From Epiperipatus broadwayi (taxonomy: Eukaryota; Onychophora; Udeonychophora; Euonychophora; Peripatidae), in the NCBI GenBank assembly GCA_028023455.1, contig JAQFVV010012402.1:15624935-15688934 (forward strand): a stretch of DNA of 64,000 bases. The letters are read 5' to 3'. The number at the start of each line of letters is the position of its first letter. Position 1 is the first letter of the stretch. Below are positions 1-9,654 of the stretch, one piece after another. A program made the position numbers and the translations under genes. A model generated the notes under the pieces. That model made no database searches, was not told where the DNA came from, and was given only the letters and a program-made list of their open reading frames with translations.

Positions 1-1745
1 GTTAATTTCTTTATCAGTCCCTTTCTTTTCTTTGCTTCATTTATCAATTTTTTTTCTCATTCACCCAAGCAATTTCTTTGATTATTTAAGATGATTCCCA
101 AATAGTTATACATATTCACCACACTTAACTTTATATCCCCAAATAAAAATTGTTTCTCTTTCCCCAGTATTAATCATCATTACTTTTGATTTTTCTTCAC
201 TAAATTTAATCCCCATCTCTTTATCCACCGTTGCGCATGTATTCAGCATAACTTCAATATCTCCCCTACTTTCTGTGCACAAGAAGACATCATCCACAAA
301 TAAAAGACCCGATCATGTATATACTACCTTACCACCTATTAATGATATCTCTACCCCTCTTCCTAGTCTTTCTATTACTCTCTCCATTTCTCTCAAATAC
401 AACAAAAACAAAATAGGTGACATAGGCATCCTTGCCTTAGTCCCACCCCATTTTTAACTTTAACTTATTGTATATTTCCTAATTTACACATATAGTAATT
501 ACTTTCATACAATATCTTAATAAGATCTACTAAAGGTCTATCCATTCCCAAATTTACTAAACTTGGCCATAATCTATTTACTCTATTATATGGCTTCTCT
601 ATATCTATAAAAATCAGATATAAGTCTATTTCTATTTCTATTCATATCTATAAGTTGTGTAACTACAAGTAAATTATCTCCTATATGTCTATCTGATCAA
701 AAACCTCCTAGGATTTCTCCCACTACATTATTTTCTTCCATCCATTTTGTTACCTTCCATTGACTTATATATGCAAAAACTTTATATAACAATGATGTTA
801 CCCCTATCGTTCTATTGCTTAACTTTCTATGATCCTTACCTTTTCCTTTAAATACTAGCCTTACTCTTGTATTATTTCAACTATTTGAAATTCTCTCTTC
901 TATGTCATCTTTTTAAAACAATGATAATAGATTTAATTTTGCACTATTTCCTAAATTCATTATCATCTTTGCTGCCCATCCATTTAAACCTATTGCCTTT
1001 ACACTTATTTCTTCCCTGCCTCATTCAATTCATTTTCTGTAAACCTAATATTTCCATTACTATATGCTTTGATGTTTGTTATCACTCTGTCCTTCACATC
1101 CAACATCTTTTCTATATCCATTACATATTTATTTTAAAATGTCTCTAATTCTTCTCTAAAGCTTCACTCTATTCCATCATCATCTAGTAATACTATTTCT
1201 CTCTTCCCTACATTCCTACTTTTAATGTATTTCCAAAATTTTTTACTCCCATCTCTTCCACTTTTATTAATATCCTCCAATAATTTAGTATTTAATTTCA
1301 TTCTCTCTCTATAATTATCTATTTTAGCCAACTTTTTTTAATTCTTTTCCCATTTAACATGAACATCTTTTTCATTTTCTTTGTTCTTATAGCACATTTA
1401 TATTCTCTGCATGCTTTTTTCCGCACTTTTACTAACCCTCACTTTTCTATTACTTTTATTCTTCTGAATATTTTCACCTAAAACCCTATTTGTCACTTTT
1501 TTCTACTTCAATACAACATTCCTTATATTCATCCCCAATCAATTCTTCCATGATTTTTTAATTTTTATTTTATATTCTAACTTATTCTTATCATTCATTC
1601 TCCATCCACATCTTTCACTATCCTTTCTACTTTTATTACTATTTTCCATCATATTACTAATCATTTCTATTATAAAAAAATTATAATCACTATTACATAA
1701 TCTTTCTTCATTATCAAACGCTTTAATTTTCCATACTTTATTCAT
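1..1745 (-). pseudogene. LINE copy A ORF2 C-terminal part: broken reverse transcriptase
   Basis: Degenerate reverse-transcriptase region on the minus strand. The clearest piece is 106-297, which reads DDVFLCTESRGDIEVM and then KEMGIKFSEEKSKVMMI. That is the F-A-D-D box followed by the conserved helix and strand of LINE RTs, and it is near identical to 49620-49780 in copy B. Another open piece at 1539-1745 contains CNSDYNFFIIEM, the end of the endonuclease domain, and SRKDSERCGWRMNDK, the linker. Stops and frameshifts separate these pieces, so no functional polymerase is encoded. The true C-terminus lies left of the window. Confidence 0.8.
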
Positions 1746-2612
1746 TCCCTCTTTAACTACTATTTACATATTCTTTCTTCATTATCAAACACTTTAATTT
1801 TCCTTACTTTATTCATTCCCTCTTTATCTACTAATACATAATCTATTGTGTGAAATATATTATTTCTAGACCATGTGTATTGTTTCTCATAAATATTTGA
1901 TGAATTTTCAATGCTCAAATTCACTCTGACAAAAATCCTTCAAAAACTGTCCATTCTTGTTATTTACATTATTAATTTCTTCAATATGCCAATTCATATC
2001 CCCTATAACTATTATTCCCCCCCCCCCTTTTTTTTTTGAAACTCTGTATACCCTCAACTAAGCATTCGTATATGCTACAATTCCATTCCATTATAGTTTG
2101 ACTATCTCTAGTGGTTATATATACTATAGCCATAATCCATTCTTGTTTTCATAACCTTATCTCAAACAACAAATGTTCTTGACATTTAACATTACTTAAA
2201 TATTTTTTTGACATAACTCCTATACCACCATTTCTTTTTTCTTTTCTATTTATACCCTGTCATACCAAGTCTTCCAGTATAGGCTCTTCTTTTTCTCTTA
2301 GATGTCTTTCCACTACTGATAGTATCTCAAGCTCTTCATTTTTAATTGCTTTGTTTAATTCCAACCACTTTTCTCGTCTCCTACTACCTTGATCCAATTT
2401 TAACAATTTCTTCTTTTCTTACTATCCTTTTATAAATTCTTTTGACTATTTTTGTCCATTACATTTGTAAGTAATTTGCTTATCATTAATTTTACAGACC
2501 CATTCCCTCTCCACATCTATATTAATATCCAAATCAGCTACTCTTTGTTTATTTCTTACATCCCATCCACTCTTCTTTTTGATAATACTGCAATTTAAAA
2601 CCCCACCTCCCT

Positions 2613-3383
2613 TTATAAGTTTCCCGAATTATAATATTCTATATAAATCAAACTCCCTAAAACTTCATTTCCTTGTTTTGCTAAGTTCAATCCATCTTTG
2701 ATATATAATTCCCTCTTACTAATAAAAAAATCCCACACATCCACAAACATAATATTATTTCTTTCACACAATTTTTTCAATCTCTCATTTATAGAACATG
2801 CCCTATCTAACATATACTTATTGTTAAATCTTGATAATAATCCAACCATTCCTACTCTTCCTTTAATCTTACTCAAATTACTAATCAATTTTATGTATTC
2901 ATCCATTACTCTCTCCGATGGCTCTGACAAATTATTTGTCCCTACCATAACATACACATCTCTATTCCTTTGTTTCTTTACCTTATCTGTAACATCCCTA
3001 ATTCTAGCTCCAGGCAAACATATTTTTACATACCTATTTCTATTTTCCCTTGCAATTACATCTCCACATCCTCTGATTAGCGAATCTCCTATCAATACTG
3101 TCTGATAGTTTACTTTCCCTACTTCATCTGTAACATTTTCTTCCACCTTCTGAACTTCTGTATCTACTTCTTCCTTATCATTTCTAGTCAATAATTCCTT
3201 TATCTGCTCACACTTCATCTCTAATGATTTTAATTTTGCTTCTACATTCTTTACCTCTTCCTCTATCCTGTTTATTCTTTGGCTAACCATCTCCATTGCA
3301 TTACTTATTTTATCATCCATATTTCTTGTCCCTCCATGAAAAACATATTCTATTCTATATTCCTTAAATACTTTTTGTTCCAT
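2613..3383 (-). CDS. LINE copy A ORF1: coiled coil plus SGNH/GDSL esterase domain
   Basis: Intact 256-codon frame. Residues about 25-70 form a charged heptad-like coiled coil (ISNAMEMVSQRINRIEEEV). The SGNH hydrolase fold follows: block I VLIGDSLIRG with nucleophile Ser101, block II LPGARIRD with Gly around 125, block III VMVGTNNL with Asn150, and block V near residue 230. In block V the sequence is DGLNLAKQG: the expected catalytic His is Asn233 (codon complement 2685-2687). Copy B has His at the same place (DGLHLAKQG), so this is probably a one-base CAC to AAC change. In LINEs such esterases are thought to help ORF1 act in ribonucleoprotein or membrane association. The protein here is predicted to fold but be catalytically impaired. 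Confidence 0.85.
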   Translation of the reverse strand: MEQKVFKEYRIEYVFHGGTRNMDDKISNAMEMVSQRINRIEEEVKNVEAKLKSLEMKCEQIKELLTRNDKEEVDTEVQKVEENVTDEVGKVNYQTVLIGDSLIRGCGDVIARENRNRYVKICLPGARIRDVTDKVKKQRNRDVYVMVGTNNLSEPSERVMDEYIKLISNLSKIKGRVGMVGLLSRFNNKYMLDRACSINERLKKLCERNNIMFVDVWDFFISKRELYIKDGLNLAKQGNEVLGSLIYIEYYNSGNL

Positions 3384-3640
3384 TTCTTCTGACTTTTTCT
3401 GTAAACTATCTTAGAAACCATTTTTTCACACATTTATTACATTTACACACAGTCTACATAACTATACACCTGTTCCCTCCTTCCTAGTCTTATTTAAGCA
3501 TTTCAAATAAAAATCTCATCATATACAGACACTCTATCACAGCATGCTTAATTTCTTTCTGACCATTATATATACATTGTGGGATACAAATGCAATCCAT
3601 ATTCCTTATTTTTCAAGTCCCCAATTCTATATTTAATTAT

Positions 3641-4309
3641 ATGCTTTCTCGACTATTCTTCAAGCCCCTTTATACAAAAGTAAAAAAAAAAAACTTTTCG
3701 GTATTTCTTTCAATGGCGATTGATAAATGTGTTTTTTAATCTTATGCTACAAAAACATTATCTTCTTTCTCAAATAAATCACTTTCTTCCATAAATAAAA
3801 AAAATCTTTAATAGCAAAGCTATTAAAAAAGCAACTAATCTTACATACAAGTTAAAGTTGTTTTCTATTCCCTAGTGTCAGCTGCATGACAGCGCTATTT
3901 CTAGGTCAATTCTTAGAAATATACTGTTTCAGTGGCTTACATGCAACCTAAGAGGCTTCTTCCTACGATAAAACACAGAAAGAGTCCCCGCCGGTCTGGC
4001 TTCTTTCTATGCTAAAAGCACAGACAAATGCCTTTATTGGCTGCCATAGTTGGTTGTAATGCTAGCAAGTCTATTTTCTCTATAATTTGGTGTGAGAGTG
4101 TGTGGATTTTAGCCTGTTGTAATTATTTAAAATTTCATTACAAAGATATTTTTTTTCAAGTGCTCTACTTTATTAACAATGTCCTGAAGGTTCCATTATG
4201 AATGGGTAACCCTCAAAAATTGTTTTTAAATGCTGAACGGCAGTATTTGGATCATGCGAAAAGTAACGTTTTCACGAGAATTCGTCCATGACAAGCTACT
4301 TTTGATATA
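3641..4309. other. Unclassified stretch between LINE copy A and satellite array
   Basis: No gene seen. A slightly GC-richer patch around 3860-4090 contains short mirror-like motifs (for example CTATGCTAAAAGCACAGA resembling the nearby ACGATAAAACACAGAAAG), suggesting an internal local duplication or an eroded small repeat. Nothing in it can be identified. Confidence 0.4.
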
Positions 4310-5480
4310 TATATTCACAAACAAAAACAACCCAGTGTCTGATTATTAGTTGGGTATTATTTTTTTTACATTTACTATTTAAAAATAAGATTAGTTTTTA
4401 TATTTATACACTAACAAAAACAACCCAGTTTTTGATTAATTACTGTCCAAAAAAAAAAAAAAAAAGAAAGCAAATTAGTCAGGGTTTGATTTTTAAATGT
4501 AGTATTTGAATTACGGTACTTTTTATATATACACAATATTTACAAAAAAAAAAAAACAACCCACTTTGATTAATTACTGTCCAAAAGAAACGCAAATTAG
4601 TCGGCTATCATTTTTAAATTTAGTATTTAAATAATGGTACCTTTTTATATAGACACACTAACAAAAAGAACCCACTTTCTGATTCATTACTGTCCAAAAA
4701 AAAAAAAAAGAAAGCAAATTAGTCGGGTATCATTTTTCAATTGAGTCTTTCAATGATGATCCTTTTTAGATATACACAATAACAAAAAGAACCCACTTTT
4801 TGATTAATTACTGACCCCCCAGAAAAAAAGAAAATTAGTTGGGTATCATTTTAAAATTGTACTGTGAATTTTTTCAATGTTGTGAGTAAATTGAATAATG
4901 TAGAATTGCGCCTTATTTTCGATTGAAAAAAAAGGTCGTAACTTTTTATATATACATACACAAAGAAAATAAAACCCACTTTCTGATTAATTACTGTTAA
5001 TACCCAAAAAAAAGATATTCGCGGGTATCATTTTTAAATTTAGTATTTCAATAATATTACAGCTTTTGATAAAATCTACACCCTAACAAAAACAATCCAC
5101 TTTCTGATTCATTACTGTCCAAAAAAAAATGCAACATAGTCGGATATCATTTTGAAATATAGTATTTAAAGAACAGTACTTTTTATATTTACACACTAAC
5201 AAAAAGAACCCACTTTCTGATTAATTACTGTCCAAAAACAAAACAAAAAAAAAAAGCAAATTAGTCGGGTATCATTTGTAAATTTAGCGTGAATGTAGCA
5301 ATTTTGTGTAAATTGGGGAAAAAATGTATAATTGCATCTTATTTTCGATTAAAAAAATCACGTAACTTTTGACAGATACACACGAACAAAAACAACCCAT
5401 TTTATGATTAATTATTGTCCAAAAAATGTCAATTATTTGGCTATCATTTTTAAATTTAATGTGAATTTCTAAATTTTTTT
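4310..5480. repeat. Satellite-like tandem array with short and long units
   Basis: About nine head-to-tail copies of a unit whose signature is CCCACTTTCTGATTAATTAC, then TGTCCAAAA, an A-run, AAATTAGTCGGGTATCATTT and a segment ending TATATACACACTAACAAAAA. Signature starts lie near 4330, 4424, 4561, 4672, 4793, 4975, 5096, 5209 and 5396. Most spacings are 94-137 bp, but two are about 182-187 bp because they carry an extra block containing TTGCGCCTTATTTTCGATT. The long units recur every ~420 bp, so a three-unit higher-order period is superimposed on the basic unit. A-runs vary in length between units. Confidence 0.88.
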
Positions 5481-5960
5481 TTTTTTTTTTAAAATAATAA
5501 TATTATTTACTATTATTTCCTTTAATTTCCTATTACAAAAACTAAAAAAGCCAATATTTATATAGATAGAATCACAGGCCCGGCCCGGAATCGTAATATG
5601 TGTTGTTGATTAGCATCAATGCCATCACATGGCTGGCACGAGGAAATAGAAAACAACCCAATTTAGTTTTAAAGTGTCGTTGCAGTAACACACACAAACA
5701 TAAATTTTTTTTTTACTTTTATATTTAAGATGGTCTAACGAAATATTTTCCAAACATTATCAATATTATTCCCGATCTTTCCAAATCCAATTAAACCTAT
5801 CTCTTTTCACTCCAATTTTCTTTTCATTTCCACACAGTAAGCAAAAAAAGTTAGCAGCAATAAATTTTTTTCAGGTAATATTCAAAAAATATACATAGAC
5901 TTTAACTTACCTGGTGGAACAAATCAATCTCATCAGCGCAGCAAGGCAGTCAAAAATATA
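5481..5960. other. Unclassified AT-rich stretch with one GC-rich patch
   Basis: No gene is identified. A compact GC-rich patch at about 5575-5645 (CAGGCCCGGCCCGGAATCG) stands out from its surroundings. On the minus strand near 5908-5960 a short open stretch ends at a donor-like CAG|GTAAGTT, but no partner exon or family match is apparent and no acceptor was found. Confidence 0.35.
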
Positions 5961-6055
5961 GCAAATTCTCTATACAGTAGTGCCACCCAGTGCAAGCCAT
6001 AGTAATCAATGGATACTAGAAGGTTAGTGTATAAAATTCCTATCTGTGCCCACTG

Positions 6056-6107
6056 ATCCAATATCTTCACACTAGTTTCTAGCTTTCATCAGTGAGGAGC
6101 CTTGTAT
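6056..6107 (-). ncRNA. Hammerhead-ribozyme-like motif in left arm of fold-back element
   Basis: On the minus strand an intact CTGATGA core box is preceded by CTCA and followed by AAGCTA, then GAAA, then ACTAGT. The outer stem I is ATACAA pairing with TTGGAT (one mismatch). Compared with the plus-strand copy at 6784-6842, which has AGCTACAAGCT as stem-loop II, this copy has lost part of stem II. The cleavage-site position is G instead of A/C/U, so cleavage is not expected. The ACTAGT palindrome at the stem III position resembles ACCGGT in the intact hammerhead at 8702-8757. Confidence 0.55.
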
Positions 6108-6783
6108 CTGAGATCACTGCACCTAGACCTTTGGATCCAATGCAATTTTCCAGAAGCCACCTTTTACCTATTTAATTAACTATAAAGCTATAAGCCCAAA
6201 ATGAAAACAATTATGTTTTCAATCCAAACTAATTCTCTTGTATAGTCATATAGATCTGAACCCAGTTCAGTATCTAAATACTTTAGTGCTTTTGATTTTT
6301 TTGATAGCCAGAGTCACCATCAGCCTATGGTCAGGATTAGTATTAAACCATAAAAACATCACATGATTACCAATTTCTATGCTCACACAAACTGTTAAAA
6401 AATAGTAGCAAACTTTTCATAGAGTAGTGCCACCCAATTCAAGCCTTAATAGCCACAAAAGATTAGTGCATAATCTCACTATCTAGTGCCTACTCATCCA
6501 ATATCTCAATACTAGCTCTGCACTTAAAGTAAAAACTAGTCTGGAAATATTTAAAGCAAAGATGCTAGATAGGGATTTCATGCACTAACCTTCTAGCATC
6601 CATTGATTACTATGGCTTGCACTGGGTGGTACTACTGCATGAAAAGAATGCTACTATTTTAACAGCCTACATTAGCATAAAAATTAATACCAGTCCTGCC
6701 CAAAATATATAGGTACTGAACTGAGTAAAGCTGGCTGCTGGAGGGTTGCATTGAATCTAAAGATCTAGGTGCAGTACTCTCAG

Positions 6784-6842
6784 ATCCAAGGCAGCTCAGT
6801 GATGAAAGCTACAAGCTAAAAAGTAGTCTGGATATATTGGAT
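6784..6842 (+). ncRNA. Degenerate hammerhead-like motif in right arm of fold-back element
   Basis: Outer stem I is ATCCAA/TTGGAT, exactly complementary. Stem II is AGCT-ACA-AGCT. The cleavage context is GTAGTC followed by TGG. Core decay is visible: CTGATGA has become GTGATGA (C3 to G), and GAAA has become AAAA. It is the inverted partner of 6056-6107. A partial third copy around 6525-6545 keeps ACTAGTCTGG. Confidence 0.55.
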
Positions 6843-6937
6843 GAGTAGATAGGGATTTTACACACTAACCTTCTAGCATCCATTAATTACAATGGTTTGC
6901 ACTGGGTGGCACCACTGTATTGAGAATTTGCTTCGTA

Positions 6938-7400
6938 ACATTGGGCGCGAGTTAATTTATGATAATAGCAAGTAAAGTAGTTTATTGTTTAAGGCTCGAA
7001 CAAGATCTTTAGCAAAAAGAGAATATACATGTAAATGGAAATAATGGGTGATTTAGTCAGCAAATTGTGTAAGAAAGGCATAGAAATATTAGGCATCTGT
7101 TGATTGAATGTAAATACTTGAAAACAGAGAGGGTACAAATAATGAAGTTATGGAAGAATATGAACAAAGTGATTATACAGAAAGTAAGTTATTGGTTTTT
7201 ATGTTAGGTTTGGGAAAAGATAAGGGGGATTTAGATATAAAGGCCATAGAGTTGACAAAGATTATGTTTTGGAAATGGGATGGAGCAGATTATGGGAAAG
7301 CTTAGGGTGGGGAATGGAAGAAGAAGGTAAAGTGGCTAACAGGTTTCTTTGGGCATAGTTGCTGAGAGATTCCTGATTCCATTTAAAGAGAAGTCACAGT
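6938..7400 (+). mobile_element. 5'-truncated 3' fragment of the same esterase LINE family
   Basis: This plus-strand fragment matches the 3' end of copy B (50515-50945) almost line by line. It starts TTGGGCGCGAGTTAATTTAT, passes GATTATGTTTTGGAAATGGG, and ends with CATAGTTGCTGAGAGATTCC and a CACATCACAT tail comparable to CATTGCATTGCATA in copy B. It is a typical dead-on-arrival insertion. Its 5' break point abuts the end of the fold-back element (6931), so it may have inserted at, or been joined to, that end. Confidence 0.85.
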
Positions 7401-8100
7401 ACATCACATCACATACTATTTTAATCTTCTTTACAGAGATAATATTAACTTATGGTATATATCTTTTAAAAATAAGCTATTAATTACAATAATAAATTTA
7501 TATTAAATATATTTTTAAATATAGTAAAAAAATATGTTTTTGTAAAATAACATTATTATATTTTTTCTAATACACTTCGTAAAGTAAAACAATCAATCGA
7601 AAAAGGGTAATACATCGTCTAATTTCCCATACTGCTCTATGGCGCTGTTGCTAGTGAAAAACAAATAGATATAATGTTACTGGGCTGTTTTTAAATTTTG
7701 TTGATTTATGTTTTTAATCTTTGGATTTGTTTGATTTTTTTTTTGTTGTTGTTGTTATTGTTTTTAGTTTTTTTTTTTTGTAACCGGTTTGATGTATATT
7801 TCTTAAAAATAAATAAATGGGGTTTTTTTTTTTTTGGCTTTTTAAAATATTCTGTCTTTTTTTTTAAAAAAAAAACCAAAAAAAAACCCCAAACATTTCT
7901 TTTTGTCCGGTCTTTAGTTTTTTAAAGAAACTTTTTTTTTTTTTATAACCAAGTCTTTTTTATTGTTTTTGAAGAAACTTTTTTTTTTTTTCTGTTTATC
8001 GAGAAACAAGGCTTTCTCGACAGACTTCTCTAAGACCTATCATCATATTCCTTACAGCGTTTTGACATCTTTCCAACTCAGCTCTAATATGCTTCACTGT
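7401..8100. other. AT-rich low-complexity stretch with long T and A runs
   Basis: No gene is seen. Region 7690-8000 is a dense mixture of T runs (TTTGTTGTTGTTGTTATTG and longer T tracts), then A/C runs, then T runs again. The T-rich and A-rich parts could pair as a hairpin. Long open frames here are artefacts of the composition. Homopolymer lengths may be unreliable. Confidence 0.6.
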
Positions 8101-8520
8101 AAGCTGATCCCAGCTTCAAGAATAAATTAGCCATACCTCTTGCGAAAAAGTGATTCACAGGCAGCCCTCAAAGCCCATCCCATGAGCGAATGGAACACCT
8201 TCATCGCCATTGACGCGATTGACATTCCGTTTCAGATATTCGACAACACCTTAATTTCATTAAACCGCCACAAAGACAGTTTTTCTGGGTGGGTAAAATA
8301 TTTTCTTTTTTGGGTTGAAGGAAGGCCACTGCATCTGCTTCTGTAGCAGATAAATCTCAAAACTACAATGCCGAATGGTCGTCTGCCATTGACTGTTTTG
8401 ATCTCGAAAAAGTATCAGAAAGTGCGCAACTTGATCGTGAACTTTGCCGAATCGTGATTTACACTCCTCATTTAGTGAATTCTGACCCCTGACAACGAAA
8501 GTAGGGGCGTTTGACAATTT
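8101..8520. other. GC-richer island with open frames on both strands, unidentified
   Basis: The base composition rises to near 45% G+C, unlike the flanks. The plus strand is open from 8140 to 8346 (contains AALKAHPMSEWNTFIAIDAI and FDNTLISLNRHKDSFSG). The minus strand is open from 8517 to 8260. I recognise neither product. The frames are short, lack a convincing start or splice context, and could be an eroded transposase, a retro-copied gene fragment, or a fragment of a foreign sequence. Confidence 0.35.
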
Positions 8521-8572
8521 CGTTACAATTTTTACTAACTCACATCAATTACAATACATTGAAGTAATAATA

Positions 8573-8800
8573 ATAAGTCAGATGTCACATGACTTATATA
8601 TAGCTTGCAATTACCAATATGTAAACTTAAGAGCATGCTAATGCTCTAAACAAGCTTTTTTTTTATATTGTGATAAATGCTACTACAAGAGAAGGCATTT
8701 TGTCCCAATCCCCAGACCGGTTTCGACCTATGGGTCTCTTCAGTGAGGAGTTGGGACATTAGATTCAAAAAACCAACTCAAGCTAAGCATTTATCTAAAA
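8573..8800 (-). repeat. Small hammerhead-bearing repeat (retrozyme-like), single copy
   Basis: The segment begins with GTCAGATGTCACATGACTTA and CTTGCAATTACCAATATGTA, a flank shared with fold-back copies at about 10.91 kb and 12.61 kb (both with CAAGTCA(G/T)ATGTCACAT). It ends shortly after the hammerhead at 8702-8757, near ACATTAGATTCAAAA, which corresponds to CATTAGATTTAAAAT in the 12.7-kb copy. It encodes no protein. I infer a non-autonomous element about 230 bp long. Confidence 0.6.
8702..8757 (-). ncRNA. Near-canonical type I hammerhead ribozyme
   Basis: Read on the minus strand, this 56-nt segment has every hammerhead element. Stem I is GTCCCAA/TTGGGAC (7 bp), then a one-base bulge and a 6-bp helix TCCTCA/TGGGGA with one G-U pair. 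The catalytic box is CTGAAGA (C-U-G-A-N-G-A). Stem-loop II is GACC-CATA-GGTC, perfectly paired, followed by GAAA. The cleavage triplet is GTC. Stem III is reduced to ACCGGT, too short for a stable hairpin but self-complementary, so two copies could pair as a double hammerhead. That is the known behaviour of short-stem-III hammerheads in animal satellite and retroelement repeats. Cleavage is predicted after GTC (minus strand, at about 8716/8715). Confidence 0.85.
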
Positions 8801-9507
8801 GATAATTCTTAAGAAGAAGATCTAAACTTTTAGACATTGAAGCAAAAAAAAAAAAATCCATTCTAATATACTTTTCGTCATTACAACTACAGAAACCTTC
8901 ATATCATAAAATAGTCAAGAGTAATGTCTATAGAGAGTGTCGCATACTTGTCGCTAATAATGTTCATCATGCTAGAGATGTTGGGTAAGGGGGAACTTCA
9001 ACATCTTAGTGTTTGAACAGTTTACAGGCCGTAAGATCTATGAGGGGCCTTGTAAACAGCATATTTATGTGCTTTAGCGTAGAAACAGCGCCATCGCATG
9101 GTGTGGATCAACAGATTATGTATTACCCAAAAAAGTTTTCAACCAATAATAATTATGATCCCTTAATTATGAGACTGCTTCTGTGTTTAGTTAAATAAAA
9201 AAATTATTATAATATATATTAAAGAGCATATTAATAATATTCAAATAATAAAATTCATTAAAATTTAAAATGTCAAATAGTAAAATGATAATAATATTTT
9301 TTTAATTGCAAATTTGTTTGAAAAATAAAATTTTCATAAAAAAAAAAAAAAAAAAAGGATGTTAAAATAATGGTGATTTGCTAGTAAAGATATAAACCAA
9401 GATGAAATTGTAACAAATTAATGTATAGTACTCAAAGTTAATAGATTATAATACATAAATATGTATTAGGCAAAAAAAAAAAAAAAACACCAGAGAGAAT
9501 TCCTTAC
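8801..9507. other. AT-rich non-coding stretch (ABCB10-like intron 5 or 3' flank)
   Basis: I see nothing coding. There are A runs near 9340 and 9470 and a slightly less AT-rich patch at 8930-9190 containing GCGCCATCGCATGGTGTGG. It lies immediately 3' of coding exon 5 on the minus strand and so is intronic if the gene continues leftwards. Confidence 0.5.
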
Positions 9508-9654
9508 CGCACCAAAAAAAATTCCTTTAATAGCAGCTTCTTTGTAGGTCAAAAACAAAACATCTTTTATTTTTTGTTCATAAACTTGCATCTCTTTATT
9601 TTCTTGAGCAAAAGCACGGACTGTTCTAATATTACTTATTCTTTCTTCTGCTAT
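9508..9654 (-). CDS. ABCB10: ABCB10-like transporter, coding exon 5; last exon found
   Basis: 147-bp phase-0 exon of 49 codons between acceptor TTTTTTCAG (complement of 9655-9663) and donor G|GTAAGG at 9507-9502. It encodes IAEERISNIRTVRAFAQE, the AEE...RTVRAF signature of ABC type-1 membrane domains, then a helix ending EAAIKGIFFGA, which leads to TM5. Exons 1-5 together give 347 codons. The remaining TM5-TM6 and the nucleotide-binding domain (Walker A, LSGGQ-type signature, Walker B) are absent. I searched the minus strand below 9500 by eye for the expected continuation and did not find it. The next exons are probably beyond the left edge of the window, past the mobile elements at 1-9000. 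Confidence 0.93.

Larger units (their letters stand above)
1..3640 (-). mobile_element. Non-LTR retrotransposon (CR1/L2-like LINE with esterase ORF1), copy A
   Basis: Minus-strand LINE whose 3' end is cut off by the window edge. From 5' to 3' (descending coordinates): a 5' untranslated region to about 3640, shared with copy B up to roughly 3590; ORF1 with an SGNH esterase domain (2613-3383); a broken endonuclease region (about 1540-2580, including an ILEDLV-QG-NRKEK stretch and a later CNSDYNFFIIEMISN segment); and a reverse-transcriptase region (1-1500) ending in a readable DDVFLCTESRGDIEVML segment. ORF2 carries many stops and a homopolymer C/T run near 2020. Copy B at 46.4-51.0 kb is clearly the same family throughout. 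An esterase-like ORF1 is known from CR1/L2-type LINEs; the exact clade was not tested. Confidence 0.88.
5961..6931. repeat. Fold-back element with four unit copies (two forward, two inverted)
   Basis: The outer ends are inverted: GCAAATTCTC at 5961 and GAGAATTTGC ending 6931. The left arm (5961-6170) reads AGTGCCACCCAGTGCAAGCC and continues for about 200 bp; its inverted partner occupies about 6725-6931 (GGCTTGCACTGGGTGG type). Inside, a second forward copy begins near 6411 and a second inverted copy occupies about 6541-6655. The arrangement is therefore forward, forward, inverted, inverted. Each complete arm carries a hammerhead-like core (separate entries). No protein is encoded, so this is a non-autonomous repeat, possibly derived from tandem dimers of a small circular-RNA element. 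Confidence 0.8.

Noticed and set aside
5908-5945. CTGATGAG box on the minus strand at about 5930-5937, as a possible extra hammerhead
   Set aside because: No GAAA box or stem II follows; an isolated 8-mer is not evidence.
5908-5960. Possible minus-strand exon ending in CAG|GTAAGTT
   Set aside because: The donor is good, but the peptide (ADEIDLFHQ) does not fit the ABC transporter, and the fold-back element begins immediately upstream, leaving no acceptor.
7698-7925. Hydrophobic open frame on the plus strand
   Set aside because: Produced by T runs (Phe/Leu codons) in low-complexity sequence.
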